Positions 12,773-26,029 of a stretch of DNA of 64,000 nt are shown here, in pieces. The notes below the pieces were generated by a model. It did not search any database. It was not told the DNA's origin and saw nothing but the letters and a program-made list of their open reading frames with translations. The translations under genes and the position numbers were made by a program. This DNA comes from Brugia malayi (taxonomy: Eukaryota; Nematoda; Chromadorea; Rhabditida; Onchocercidae). Each line of letters starts with the position of its first letter. Position 1 is the first letter of the stretch. The DNA is taken from contig NW_025062478.1 in NCBI RefSeq assembly GCF_000002995.4, forward strand, positions 9,559,001-9,623,000, given 5' to 3'.

Positions 12773-15700
12773 ATGTCTGATCAAAGGACGGTAAGTAGTT
12801 TACAAAAAAATTTAACAAATTGATTTTTTTAATAAAAAATAAAAATAAAAAAGAACAAAATAAATTAGAGAAAGGGTGAGAGAGAGGAAGAGAGAGAAAG
12901 AAAGTGCAGGTGGTATATTTTCTCATATATGTATTTTTTTGAATTGATTGTTTATCTATTTAATATTTTTTTAGATTTTTTTTTATTTTAAATTTTAAAA
13001 AATAATTCTTGAAATTTTTATTTTAATTTAAAAAAAAAATTGAGTGAGTTAATTTATAGGTTATTGGTTTCTTCATACTTTTTCTCACTGTTTATTTTTT
13101 GGAATCAATTGGTGGTTTCTTTATGGCAAGGTTAGTATTAAAAGTGAAATTTATTTAAAACCAAAACAAAAAGTTAAAATAACTTAGAAATTAATAAATT
13201 TGAAATTTGATAAAATAAATTTTCCATTGGTTACAGTGTAGTGGTATCAATTGAAAAACAATTTCAAATATCAAGTCGTATGTCTGGTTTAATGGTTTCT
13301 GCCGGTGATTTTGGTTATATACCATCGGTGGTTTTCGTTAGCTATTTTGGTAGCAAGGTATTTTTTTTCAATAAAGTTTTCTTTAATTTTAAAAAGTATT
13401 TTTTCTGTTTTTTTTTTCTAAATTAGTAATTTAATTTTTTATTTTAAAAGTTAACGATTTTTACAACTTTAATAGAATTTTTCATTAATCTTAAAAATAA
13501 TCTGATTTTTTTAAAAATTGTACTTAATGCAATTATTTATTTGCAATTATTTGAATTGATTTTTAAATTTTTTTTTTTTCAAAACACAATTATGTGATTT
13601 GTTGATATGTACGGAAAAAATAATAATACGAATCTTGAAAAATGAATTATTAATTAAATATTTTAAGTGTTTTTTTTTTAAATCCTATTTTACTCAGTGC
13701 TTTATTCAACACCGTAATTATTTATTACTTTGTTGCCATTTAAAAAAATATATATTTTTTGCTAGCAAACAAAGAGAAATTTAAAATAATCAAAAGTTAC
13801 TCTAAAATGAATGCACTTTGAATAAGTAAATAATTTATTTCATTTGTTTACTTTCTTACCTCTAAGATATAAGAAGTAATTAAATTGAAATTTGCTAAAA
13901 AATATTCTATTATTTATTGCATTTGCAATTAAATATGCTAATTATATAACGCTAAACAATCAAATTAAATCAGAAATAAAAATTTGAGAAAAAAAATTGA
14001 ATTTCTAAATTATTTTTTTCAGATAAAAGATAAAATATTAGAATGGAACAATTACTAAAACACTTAAATATATGAGTTAAGCTTTAATTAAGAAGTTTTT
14101 TTTTTTTTTTTTTTTTTTTTTTTGTAAATTTAAAATTTGAATATTTTTTTAATTCAGGGAAATCGAGCTAGATGGATTGGTGCTGGTAGTTTAATGATTG
14201 CATTTGCTAATATTCTCATTAGCATGTCTAATTTTCTTTTTCCAATGCAAAATACTCAACTTAATTCAAAATTTATTGGTAAGATTAATTTCCATAATAT
14301 CTTTATAATGAATAATTGTAATTAAAAAAAATTGAATAAGAATTGAAATTAAATAAATAAAATTTTAGCATTTTCTTTTTCATATTTTACATACCATTCA
14401 TAGAAGAATGATAAAAGTAAGTAAGTAAATAAGTATACTGTAAAATGTTTACGTACTTATACGTATTACAGTAATTTCCATCTTACTTTATTACTTTCAT
14501 TTTTTTTTTTTTTTTTTTTGTTTTTGTTCCTTTTTTCAGAAACAAAATTAATATCTGAACAAAGTAATCGAATTGATGAGATACAAGCAAGCACATTTTT
14601 AAATCATGCAAAAACTTTTTCAAATGTTGAATTAATTCCGGTAATAATGTTTATCACTTTTTTTATTTTTGTTTATTTATTTATTTTTGGTATAGATTAC
14701 GTTTTTAATAATTATTTAAATAATTTATGTATCACTTAAACAAACTTATTATATTAAGATAAATTTTAATTTAGAAAAATTCTATGAGAGTATAACTCTC
14801 TTGTTTTAATTTCTTTTTATTTTTTCCAAATAGTTTCTTTTTTTTGAATGAATTATTTGATTTAATTTTATTACTAATTAGCGATTAATTTAATTAATTA
14901 TTAAGTATTGCTTTGAAATATGAAATACTATTTTTTAATTCGTTTAAATTGACCAACTAGAAGTAAGATGAAATTATCATTTTGTTAAAAATTTTTTGAA
15001 TGAATTTTGTTAATAATTAATATCGTTTACTTAATCTTAAATATTTTTTCTACATCTCTTAGAAAACACTTAATTTAAAACATAATCAATGATAATCAAT
15101 AAATAGATATTAAATTAAATATTTTTTTTTAAAAAAAAAAAAGTAAAAAGTAATTTTAATTTGTTTCAGTTAGATGAAGCTTTGAAAACGTATGCGTTAA
15201 ATACTACGTTACGTCAATTTGCTAATGAAAAACTTTCATTATGTTTTCATCAAAATAATTCCAATCAATTATGTGCTATATTTTTTGTTAGTTTTTAAAT
15301 TTTAAAATTTGCAAAATCTAGGCTATTTATTAATAATTTTTAAATTTCGATATATATATATATTAATTTCAAATTTAAATTTGATAATTAAAATTTAAAT
15401 TTTTATTAATTTTAGAATTTCTTGGAGCAATTAAATCAGCCTAATATGACGGAAATTTCGAATCTACGCATTTTGACTGCTTCACCATTTTCATTTTGCA
15501 ATACAATGTTCAATGCACTTAGACGAGAAGTATGAATTTTATAAAATTTGAAATTAAATTATTCAATGTTAAAAACTAGAAGAATTATTTGATATTGTGA
15601 AAATAATTAATTATATATGCAAAAGATATTTTTCAATCATTAATTTCTAATTTATTTTCTCCATTCTTATTATAACTGATAATCTATGATAAAATATTGT

Positions 15701-18700
15701 TCAATTTTTCTTATCACTGTTTTATCAATTGTATTTTCATATTCTTTTTATTCAATCAGTAAAAAAATTCATTATCAGTTTCATTCTCATATTCGTCTAT
15801 TCTATCTGCAAAAAACAGAATGAAAAAAAAAAGAAGAAAAAAACTGAAATGAAATTGAATAGTTGCAAATTTTGCAAAAATGTTGAAAAGATAAGATCGA
15901 AAAGTTAAACTTTTTGAAATATCAAAAAAAAAAAAAAAAAAATGATTCAAATATAATTTTATTATTCATTTAAAAATTTATTTAACAATCATTTATAAAT
16001 AACTTTGAAGAATATAAAAAGTAATATTACTTATAGAAACAATTTGTCTCTGTCAATTCTATATTTTTTCTCCTTTTTTGTTTTTTTTGTTTTTTTAATG
16101 AAAATGATTTTTAAATAAACAAAATGTAAACAACATTATTATTTTTTAGCTTATTGCTAAACAAATAAAATGAATAATGATTAGTCCTCAAGTACTTCAG
16201 TATTTTTTTTAAAAAAATTTATTTTTTATTTTTTAATATTTATTAACTAATTATTTTTTATTTTTATAGATTAATAAATTTAATTGTTCAAATGGATTAT
16301 CAAATATTGGACCATTTATTATGATATTTGCTGGCTTACTTATCCTTGGCGTTGGCCGAACAATGCCTTATTCACTTGGCCTTCCATTAATTGATGATAA
16401 TGTGAAACGACAAAACTTGCCACTTTATTTTGGTTTCTATCAAAAAGATTATTTGTTAATTAAAGAAATGAAAAATGATTAATAATAATAATAACAATAA
16501 TAATAATGTAAATAATAATAGTAATGATACTGGCAATAATAATAGTAATAATGGTAACAATTAATAATAATGTAAATAATAATAGTAATAATGCTGATAC
16601 GATGATAATAGTGATATGAATTATAAAAATAATGATAATAATATAAATTTAATGGTGATAATACTGATACTAATAAAAATAATAATAGTAATATGAATTA
16701 TGAAAATAATAATAGTACTAACGGTAACAATTAATAATAATAATGTAAATAATAACAGTAATTATATTGATACTAATAAAAATAATAGCAGTGATATAAA
16801 TAATAATAATAATAATAAGCAATAACAACAATGATAACAAAAATAATAATAAACAGTAGTAGTAATAATACTAAACAATGTCCATAATAACAATAAATAA
16901 TAGCAATGATAATAATAAATAACAATAATAATAATAATAGTTTTGTTTTTGAAAATCTAATTTAGATAAAAAAAATGTAAATTTTGACATTAAAATTATT
17001 CACAAAATAATTAAATTTATAATAAATTTATAAAATAACTGAAAAATTTTGTGTATTTATTTATTTAATCTAATTTTTTTTTCATTTTTTTCGAATATTT
17101 TAGCTGGGATGTTTTTTATTCGTATTCTTGGCCCATTTCTTGGCTTTTTAATTGGTAGTGTTGTTAATAATTACTATTACAGTTTTAATGGTAAGCACAA
17201 TTGTTGATAAATTATTTTATGATACAGTATAAAATGCTACGTTTTTTTTTCTTTTTTACAAATTGCATTTTATTGATATCAAATTAATGAATGTAATTTA
17301 AACATAAAAATTTTAGTAATAAAAATATTGTCATTGATTAAAAGTTTATTAGAAATTACAAATAATTAATTAAAAATTTATTATCATTTAATTAAATGAT
17401 TTATCTGCAATGATTTTCTAATACAAATTATAGATTTTGTATGCAAATGTTTCACTTTTGATTTTATTCAATGATTACTTTAAAAAAAAAAAAAAAAAAG
17501 GAAATCAATTTTTTAAATTATTTGAATTTTTAAACGATACTGTTCGTATTTTATTTTCTTGCATGAATTTTAAAATTACAATTTTTATGAATTCCCTTTC
17601 ATGAAAGAATACTATTTTCTTTTCTTTTTTTAAATTATTTCTTTTCACAAAATTGTAAAATTTAATTTTACTCAGTTCAAATTCGATTAAATTATCAAAC
17701 GCTAATTATTTCAAACAATTTCACACTTATCAAAAATTTTAAATAATAATTCGTTAGCGATCTTTGTCACAATGTCAACGACAATGTCATCACTCATTAG
17801 ACTGCGATTGGTGAAATTGTAATTTTCACTTCTAAATGTTTTTGTTTTCCTTACTGAAAACGAATAATGTTTGTAGTCCGCCTTCCTTAAATTTCAAAAA
17901 AAAGAAAAAGTTTTCAGTGCCAGCTGGGCTAACATCGCGTGATCCATCATGGATTGGTCGTTGGTGGGCTGGTTTTCTTGGTATTGGTATTACGATGCTT
18001 TTTCCATCGTTAGCTTTGTACCTCTATCCAACCTGTGTCAATTATAAATCTAATAATTTCAATGACAAATGCTACGTATGTTACAATTATTTTAATTTTT
18101 TAAATTTTTTGAAAATTAAAATATAGCTAGTAATTAAATGATTTGTATATGAGATATTAAAATATAATACTCATATAATTAGATTAAAATTTAAATTATT
18201 TTTGCAAATTTATATTACATTATTAGAGGATAGAAAACAAAATTGATCATAATCAAAATTAATTACTAATTAACAAAATTAATCAGTAATTATTTTTTGT
18301 TACTATTTTTTTTTTTGCCTATGAAAATATTTATTAAATTTTACAATATGTTAAAGAATGACGCAAAGAATAATTTGGACAATAATGGACCCTCAGAAAT
18401 TCACTCATTAGTCAATGAAAGGTAATCTCATTTTAATTATTTTAATATTAAATTGTTTCATTTCAATTAAATTTTATTATAATTATTTTAATATTAAATT
18501 TTAATCATTTTAAAATACTAATTTTGATTAATTGAAATGGGTTTCTTCAAATTTATCGTATATAAATAAATTTTAGACTTACCGTAGAAGAAAAGACGCG
18601 CGATAAAGGTTTGGCGCTAATTGACCGATATGCTACAAGAAATGAAGAAGGTAATACCATTGTGCCAACATCTGCAAAAGCAAAATTAATTGGTAAGAAT

Positions 18701-21700
18701 TATCATTGATAATTGATAATTTATCTGATAAATTCATTGCTTTTCTTATCATTTTTATCACTAAAATTGTATATTTGTTAAAAATTACAAAAATCGTTTC
18801 ATTTAGTTTATTTTAATAAATATTTAAATCAAATATTTTTTGTAAAAAAAAGTTAAAATAAAATTTTAATTTATTAATATTTCTTCATTTATCATTTATT
18901 ATCATTTTATCATTAGAATTTTGATATTGCAGCGCGGAAAAGATTATTTGAATGCTTGAAAATCATCAAAAATATATTTACTTAATTTTTAAAGATTTTG
19001 AAAAAAGAAAATAACGAAATATGTAATTTTTTTTTTTTATTTTAACTGTAATTTTTAATTTTCATAGTTAATTTATTAACAATTTGATTAACGATTTGAA
19101 ATAATAATTTAATTATTTTACTGATAAAATTTGATAAGATAAGGCGTGAAATTTTCTATTTGAATATCTTTAAATAATAAAATATATCGAATATTTATTC
19201 TTTTCCTTCTTTTATTTTTTGTAAACAAAAAATTTAGTTGAAAAAAAAAAATTCGAATAAAATTATTTCAGCTTAATAAACTTTTTTTTTCTTTTATTAT
19301 TTGATTTATTTAATTTAATTTTTTTATAGATTTTATTTCAACTGTAAAAACAATAATGAAATCACCGATTTATGTATTTTCAATGATTGGTCGCATAATG
19401 GATGTTTTTGCATTTAAAGGATTTTTCATCTTTCTTCCAAAATATTTAGCAATACAATTTGGTTTGCCACAACATAAAATTAATCTTTTTTTAGGTTTGT
19501 TTTTTATTAATAAAATGAAAAAAAAAAAAACTTTTTTAATAAAAATTTGAACAATTTTTCATTTTTTTTCTTTTGCTTTTTTATTTGAAAAACTTTTTTT
19601 TTATTTTTATAATTTATTTCCTCTTTTTTTGTCATTTATTATTTATTATTCGTTATTTTTATTTATTATTTGTTAAATTTAAAATTTCGACAATATTTGT
19701 GAAAAAACCGAAATTTTTCTTTTTTGAAGTATAAACAAAAAAATTAGAAGAATTGATCAAAATTATTTATTAATATTAAATTAAAAAATAAAAATAAAAT
19801 TAAATAATTAAGCAATTGATTAATTATATTATTGTAATTCATTTAAATTTAAATAATTTCTTATCATCAAAGTGAATTTGAAGAAATAGCAAAATTATAT
19901 TATAGGATTAGCAAGTTTACCAGGATTAGCAATTGGCTTATTTATTGGTGGTTTAATTATGCGAAAATTTAAATTACAAGGTAACATTTACAAAAAAGCG
20001 AAAAAAATTTTTTTTTTTTTTTAATAAATAAATTTGTTTTTCTTAAATTATTCATCATTTTATTTGTTAGAGTTTTGTTTTTTTTTTTTTTCAATAAAAT
20101 AATTTAAACAACAAAAATTTTTATTGAACTTTTTACTAGTAAAGAATTTTTAAATTTTTTGATAGAATATTTTAAAATTAGATATAATTAATAATTATAA
20201 ATTAATATTAATCAATTTTTTATTTTTTTTTCAGGTAGAAAAGCAGCAATATATATTCTTCTTTGCTCATTAATTGCTGCTATGTTTTCACTTCAAAATG
20301 CAATGATTGGTTGTAAATCAGTGCTTAGTTTAATTGGTAATAAAGCTAGGTAATTAACTAATTAATTAAATAAAATTTCATGTGTAAATTTAGTTTTTTA
20401 ATAAATTTAATTTCTTTTCAAAAATTTGATTTTCTTTTTTTATAATGCATCTATTAATTGAAATTTCTTTTTTTTAATATCTCTTTTTCAAAAAAAAATG
20501 ATTTTTATCCTCCGTTTTTTTAAAAAATAAAAATTCTTTTTTGTGTATTATTAAACAAATATTTAAACTTTATTAATTATCGGTGATTAATTAATTAATT
20601 TAGATTAATTAATCATAATTTCACGACAACATGTAATAATGATTGTAATTGCATTGATATGCCATTGTATCCAGTTTGTAATCAACAAGGTGAAGCATTT
20701 TACTCACCTTGTCACGCTGGTTGTCACCTAGATCAAAGTTTTGCTCATCCATCAGTTCATAAAGTATTGTTTATTTATTTATTTATTTTTGATTTTATAA
20801 TAAAATAAATTAGAGATAGTTTTTTTTCTTTTCATTCAATATGAATTATAATTTAAGATATAATTAAACTTTAATAAAAGTAAAAAAGTTTAAAACTGAT
20901 GAAAAAAATAGGAAAAAATTTCGAAAAAAAAAAACAAAATTTTAGTGAAAATTTAAAATTTAATAAGAATTTTGATCAGATTTTTTGTAAAAACTTTAAT
21001 TATTATTTTGTAGCGAATTGATTTACATTAACGATTGATTTCTATGAAAGCGATAAAATATTTGAAATGGATTTAATAGTGAATGCTTAAATTTCTTAAA
21101 TTTATTAAATTTCGTAAAAAGGATTAAAGTCTTATGCAAAATTTTTTCACATTATCTGTTTGAATTATTTAAATTTGTTACAACTTAATTATTGTTAATT
21201 AATTATTATTTATAATTATTAGTGTTATTATTATCTTTTCTTATCAATTAAATTTTGCGAAAAATTTCAAATAGAAAATCACAAATTTTTTCTAATTTTG
21301 TCAGTTTACAGTTAATTGATAATAAATTATTCATACATTAATCCTAAGTGATAATAACAGTTTAATATTTTTTAATATATTCAATTTTTCTTTTTTTATA
21401 ATTTTAGATTTTCAAAAATTGTAGCTGTTCGAATAGCGTAAACAATGACGTGTCACGTGACTTTTGTGATCAAAAAATTTGTGAGCAAAAATTTATTTGG
21501 TATTTTATAAATTTAGCATTTTCGGGTATCTTTGGTGGAATGAGTATTATTCCATCAGTGCTAATTGTTCTTAGGTACGTTTATATTTCTTATTTAAATG
21601 ATAATTTATTAAATTAATTAAAATAATTTTTGATACTGATAAAAATGATAAGATTAGAGTAATGTGAAAAAAAATTCATTTTATACTTTACTTTAAGTTT

Positions 21701-23259
21701 ATTATTGTTTTAGTTCTATTATGCAAATTTTTTTTTTCTTTTTTTAATTACAAAGTATATTTTGATAAAATTTACTTCCTAATTTTATTTTAATTTTTTT
21801 TTTTTAGGAATAGGATGGTTTTTATGATGAGTAATTATACTTATTAATTAAATTTTTAACTTATTTAATTTTAATCAATTTGATTAATATCCTATCTATA
21901 TTCATTGTAAAAAATATTAAGATCGGTGCCACCAGTGGATCGAAGTATTTCTCTTGGCTTTCAAGGATTTTTAGTCAGCTTAATTGGTTCGTCTAACTTT
22001 AAAATTTTTATTGTAAATGGAAATTAATCTAATTTATTTCAACATTATTATTCTAAATAATAATTAAAAATTAATTTCATTTCTTTCTATTATTATTATT
22101 CAAAATATAATTAAAAATTAATTTCATTTCTTTCTATTATTATTATTCAAATATAATTAAAATTAATTTCATTTCTTTCTATTATTATTATTCAAAATAT
22201 AATTAAAAATTAATTTCATTTCTTTCTATTATTATTATTCAAAATATAATTAAAAATTAATTTCATTTTCTTTCAATACATTTTCCTCTTTTTCTGTTTT
22301 CATTATTGAAGTTTTTGAAATAATCAACGATGGCAAAGCTAAAAACAATAATAATAATTTAAACAAAAAATGTTACTATTGTTTTCCAATGAAAACACAA
22401 TTTAAAAATTTTTTTTAAAGTGTTTTAAATTTCAATTTTCTCTCTCTTCCAGCAACACTACCATCATCAATTTTTTGGGGTTGGATTGTTGACAAAGCTT
22501 GCATCATGTGGAATAGCATTTGTGGACAACAATTTCGAGGTGCTTGTGAATTATATGACAGTAATAAATTACGTCTGATGACTCATTTAACTTATGGCTT
22601 AATGAGGTATGACTAATGGTTTCTCATTTTTTTTTTTAAAGTAATTTTTATGATTAGCTTTAAATGTTTTATTATTGTTTTATGTTAAATTATAAGATTG
22701 AAAAAAATGAAAAGAAAATGAAATGCTTATTTCAAAGCAATGGGAAAACTTTTTTGACTTGAATTTTTAATTTGAATATTAAAAGTAATTTGTTTGAAAT
22801 AGGAAAAATTTTTGCATTCGAATTCTTTGTTCCAAGATTTAAGTAATTTTTTAAAGAATAATGTGATATATTTAAGTTTAAATTAAAAATTAACACTTTT
22901 CCAAATAAAAACTACTTTGTGTGAAATTTATAAAAATAAAATGATTCTATTATAACATAATTCAAAACATATGAAATAATTATAATTTCTTTTTAACAGA
23001 GTATATTAATGTAATTTTTTGAATTATTGATAAAATATACTTAAGTTTAAACTAAAATTTAATACTTTTTCAAAAAAAAAAAATAAATAAACTGATTTAT
23101 ATAATATTTTTAAAAGTGAAATAATTTTATTAAAATATAATTCAGAAAAATTTATAATTATTTATTTACAGATTGGTATCATCAATACCAGATATTGCTG
23201 TATGCTATTATGCAAAAAATCTTTTACTAATCGATCATGGATTAAATGAAGTCATTTAA
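12773..23259 (+). CDS. SLCO: Organic anion transporting polypeptide (OATP/SLCO family), 20 exons, complete
   Basis: Exons: 12773-12790, 13060-13130, 13237-13357, 14158-14278, 14540-14640, 15170-15286, 15416-15529, 16270-16432, 17104-17190, 17918-18075, 18357-18421, 18577-18692, 19330-19494, 19906-19980, 20235-20349, 20604-20763, 21408-21574, 21922-21986, 22453-22606, 23172-23259. They sum to 2241 nt (746 residues), a usual OATP length, and every junction is in phase. OATPs are 12-helix, sodium-independent plasma-membrane carriers of amphipathic organic anions. Diagnostic features: the opening helix VIGFFILFLTVYFLES; the family signature region at residues 313-325 (DPSWIGRWWAGFL); FIFLPKYLAIQFGL; a Cys-rich Kazal-like extracellular loop at about 546-607 (exons 16-17); and the terminal TLPSSIFWGWIVDKACIMW. 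The cytoplasmic N-terminus is only six residues (MSDQRT). An upstream ATG at 12761 runs straight into a stop, so 12773 is chosen. AATAAA at 23355 is a likely polyadenylation signal. Confidence 0.93.
16433..17103 (+). repeat. AAT-rich degenerate repeat in an OATP intron (about 16480-16960)
   Basis: The intron is largely AATAATAAT-like sequence with interspersed GTAATG, GATACT and GGTAACAATT words. A longer unit (GTAAATAATAATAGTAAT ... GGTAACAATTAATAAT) is seen three times, near 16508, 16572 and 16743, so this is a decayed compound minisatellite and not a plain trinucleotide run. Confidence 0.7.
20604..21574 (+). other. OATP Kazal-like extracellular loop (exons 16-17)
   Basis: Exon 16 encodes a cysteine-dense segment (CNNDCNC, then VC, PCHAGC) and exon 17 continues with NCSCSNS, FC and IC before the next membrane helix (FIWYFINLAFSGIFGG). 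This spacing matches the Kazal-type loop between helices 9 and 10 of OATPs, which is disulphide-bonded and needed for surface expression in studied members. Most of the expected cysteines are present, arguing for a functional protein. Confidence 0.8.
21987..22452 (+). repeat. 47-bp tandem repeat in an OATP intron (about 22050-22275)
   Basis: Four to five near-identical copies of a unit containing TTTCTTTCTATTATTATTAT then TCAAAATATAATTAAAAATT and AATTTCA. One copy has lost two A residues, changing the period locally. It occupies about half of the intron. Confidence 0.85.
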
Positions 23260-25240
23260 ATTTTATTTTTATTTTTTTATCAAATTGTTTTTAATATTGG
23301 AAAAATTTAAAAAATGGCTAATTTTAATTAATGTAATAAATTTATGTAAATGTAAATAAAATGAAAGGAAAAAATGGGAAATATTAATATATTATTATCA
23401 TTAATTTGTGTGATTTTTGTGATTATTTAGTAAAAAATTTGCAAATCATAACTTAAATATTTTACATTTATTCATTTGAACTATTTATAATCTTTTTTTT
23501 CATTTTTATTTATTTATTTTTTTGCAAAACCTGAAAATATTCAAATTATTTAAATATTTGTATATTTTCACTTTTATTTTTTATTTATTTAATTTTTTGC
23601 AAAACCTAAAATTATTAAAATTATTTAAATATTTGTATATTACAATTTTATTATTACTATTAGTTGTTTAACTTAATTTTGCGTGCCTGAATGTTTATTT
23701 TTTTTCTTTTTTTGCTTATTATTTGACTAGTATTTAGGAAATTTTTTTTTCTCATTGATTTCCAAATAAATATTTAATGAAATAATTGTTACTTAAAATA
23801 TTATGTGAAAATTAATTTTGTACAATGAATTTTTGCTTAATTTAAAGTGTAATTTAAAATTTTTATTTCAAACATTTTAATTTTTACTATTAATTTTTAT
23901 TTCACTTACTTTTTTTTTGTTTCTTATAAAATAATTTAGCATTTTTTTGTGAAATTATTTCTTACAAATTAACTTACTAAATTAGAAAAAGCAAGTAAAT
24001 TGGAATTAAATGATTTTACAAAAGAAAAAAAATTTATTTTATTATTTTTATTCAAAAAAAAGTGTCAAAGTATTCAAATTGATGTTTCTTTTTTTTTTTT
24101 TTTTTTTTGAACTAGAATTCTTAACAAAAAAAAAACTTTGAAATTTTTGGAAAAAGTCATTAATTGTGTTATAATTAGTGTTAATTCTGACCACAATATT
24201 ATTTCTCATAAATTTTTCAAATTTAAAAATCTTTTTTAATGCGTTTTTTTTCATTTTTTTTTTTAATTTTATATGTTCTAATTACTATCTTTGCAATAAA
24301 AAAAATAGAAATTATAATTTTGTGTCAAAAAATGAAATTATTATTTTTGAAATAACAAAATTGCAATGTTATTTGTACTTTGACAATTCTTTCTATTAAT
24401 TAATTATTGCAATGGTAATAAAATGAAAAAAAATTGCTTTAATTAAAATTTTTCATAGCAATTTTGTTTTTTTTTTTTAAATTTTAATAATTTTTTAAAT
24501 TTTGGCAAATTTAAAAAATTTATTAAAAAAGCAATGAATGAAATATGTAATATAAATGAAATGTATAACAATAAATTGAATTTTATTGAATTTTGATTTA
24601 ATAAAATTACTGGAAGTTTACGTATTGTATGCGTTAATTAATTTTTATTAATATTTATGTTTGATTAATTATTTTGTGAAATTTTTTATTTTGTATTTCA
24701 AAGTAATAAAGAATTATGCTAACATACGTGTTTAAACATATAAATATTCAATTTTTTTACTTATAAATAATTAATTATATTACTTATCTGTATAGTATTA
24801 TTACTTTATTTAGAATAAATCGATTAATTTTTGATAATTTATTATTAATCAATCAATTTTTGTTAATTTATTATTATTTTTTGTATAAAAAAAAGCATGC
24901 AAAAATGGTTGATTAATAATAATTTTAATCAATTATAAAAATAAAATCACATATTAAAAATTCATAATAGTAATCAAATTTGTAAAATTGTAAATGATTA
25001 TCAAATTATAATTGTATAATTATGATTTAATTAATATGTTTTCTTTTCTATTATATATATTTAACGATAATACAAATTCTATTAAACATATTTAAATTAG
25101 TTTTAATTAAGTATTTTTAGAATAGCACCAAAATCTTTTCATTTCCGTTCTAAATGCTAAAAATTTTCATTTCTTATTAATAAAATAATATTTGTTTTTT
25201 CTATTTTTGGAATTACTTTACATATGCAATTGTACACGTG
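23260..25240. other. Gene-free AT-rich region downstream of the OATP gene
   Basis: Contains the OATP 3' UTR and intergenic sequence. A duplicated segment with TTTTTGCAAAACCT and AAATATTTGTATATT appears at about 23515-23575 and 23590-23645. No exon-like composition on either strand. Confidence 0.6.
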
Positions 25241-25247
25241 GATTGAC

Positions 25248-25890
25248 ATACAGACACATGCACACAGACACATGCATACAGACACATGCATACAGACACA
25301 TGCACACAGACACATGCACACAGACACATGCACACAGACACATGCATACAGACACATGCACACAGACACATGCACACAGACACATGCACACAGACACATG
25401 CATACAGACACATGCATACAGACACATGCACACAGACACATGCATACAGACACATGCATACAGACACATGCACACAGACACATGCATACAGACACATGCA
25501 CACAGACACATGCATACAGACACATGCACACAGACACATGCATACAGACACATGCATACAGACACATGCACACAGACACATGCATACAGACACATGCATA
25601 CAGACACATGCATACAGACACATGCATACAGACACATGCATACAGACACATGCACACAGACACATGCATACAGACACATGCATACAGACACATGCATACA
25701 GACACATGCATACAGACACATGCATACAGACACATGCATACAGACACATGCATACAGACACATGCATACAGACACATGCATACAGACACATGCACACAGA
25801 CACATGCATACAGACACATGCACACATGCACACAGACACATGCACACAGACACATGCATACAGACACATGCATACAGACACATGCACATA
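25248..25890. repeat. 14-bp satellite, CATGCAYACAGACA, about 45 copies
   Basis: Head-to-tail copies of CATGCATACAGACA and CATGCACACAGACA, differing at one T/C position. The two variants are mixed in the left part, while about 25570-25780 is almost all the T form. A truncated unit occurs at about 25822. The array decays into ACATTCATACAGACA-like copies and a (CA)n tract by 26000. A 14-bp period gives a 42-bp (14-residue) period in translation and leaves several frames open on both strands; those long ORFs (200-266 codons) have no start context or splice structure and are not genes. Confidence 0.95.
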
Positions 25891-25929
25891 GACACATTCA
25901 TACAGACAAATTCATAGAGACATACATGC

Positions 25930-25960
25930 ACACACATGCATACAGACATGCACACATATG

Positions 25961-25992
<32 letters not shown>

Positions 25993-26000
25993 TACATAGC
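25930..26000. repeat. (CA)n and CACATA microsatellite flank of the 14-bp array
   Basis: CACACATGCATACAGACATG grades into CATACACATA and then a pure (CA) run of about 15 dinucleotides ending near 25991. Confidence 0.85.
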
Positions 26001-26029
26001 TGTATTTGCATATGCTTTTCATAAAATTT

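Noticed and set aside
13599..13784. 61-codon ORF inside an OATP intron
   Set aside because: It lies between correctly phased exons 3 and 4 and has intronic composition.
16432..16484. Read-through of OATP exon 8 into a short tail (FYQKDYLLIKEMKND) with a stop
   Set aside because: The OATP sequence continues correctly if the splice is made at 16432 to 17104; the tail is intronic.
25157..26024. Open frames of 200-266 codons on both strands over the 14-bp satellite
   Set aside because: They arise because the repeat contains no stop word in these frames. No splice sites, start context or non-repeat sequence supports a protein.
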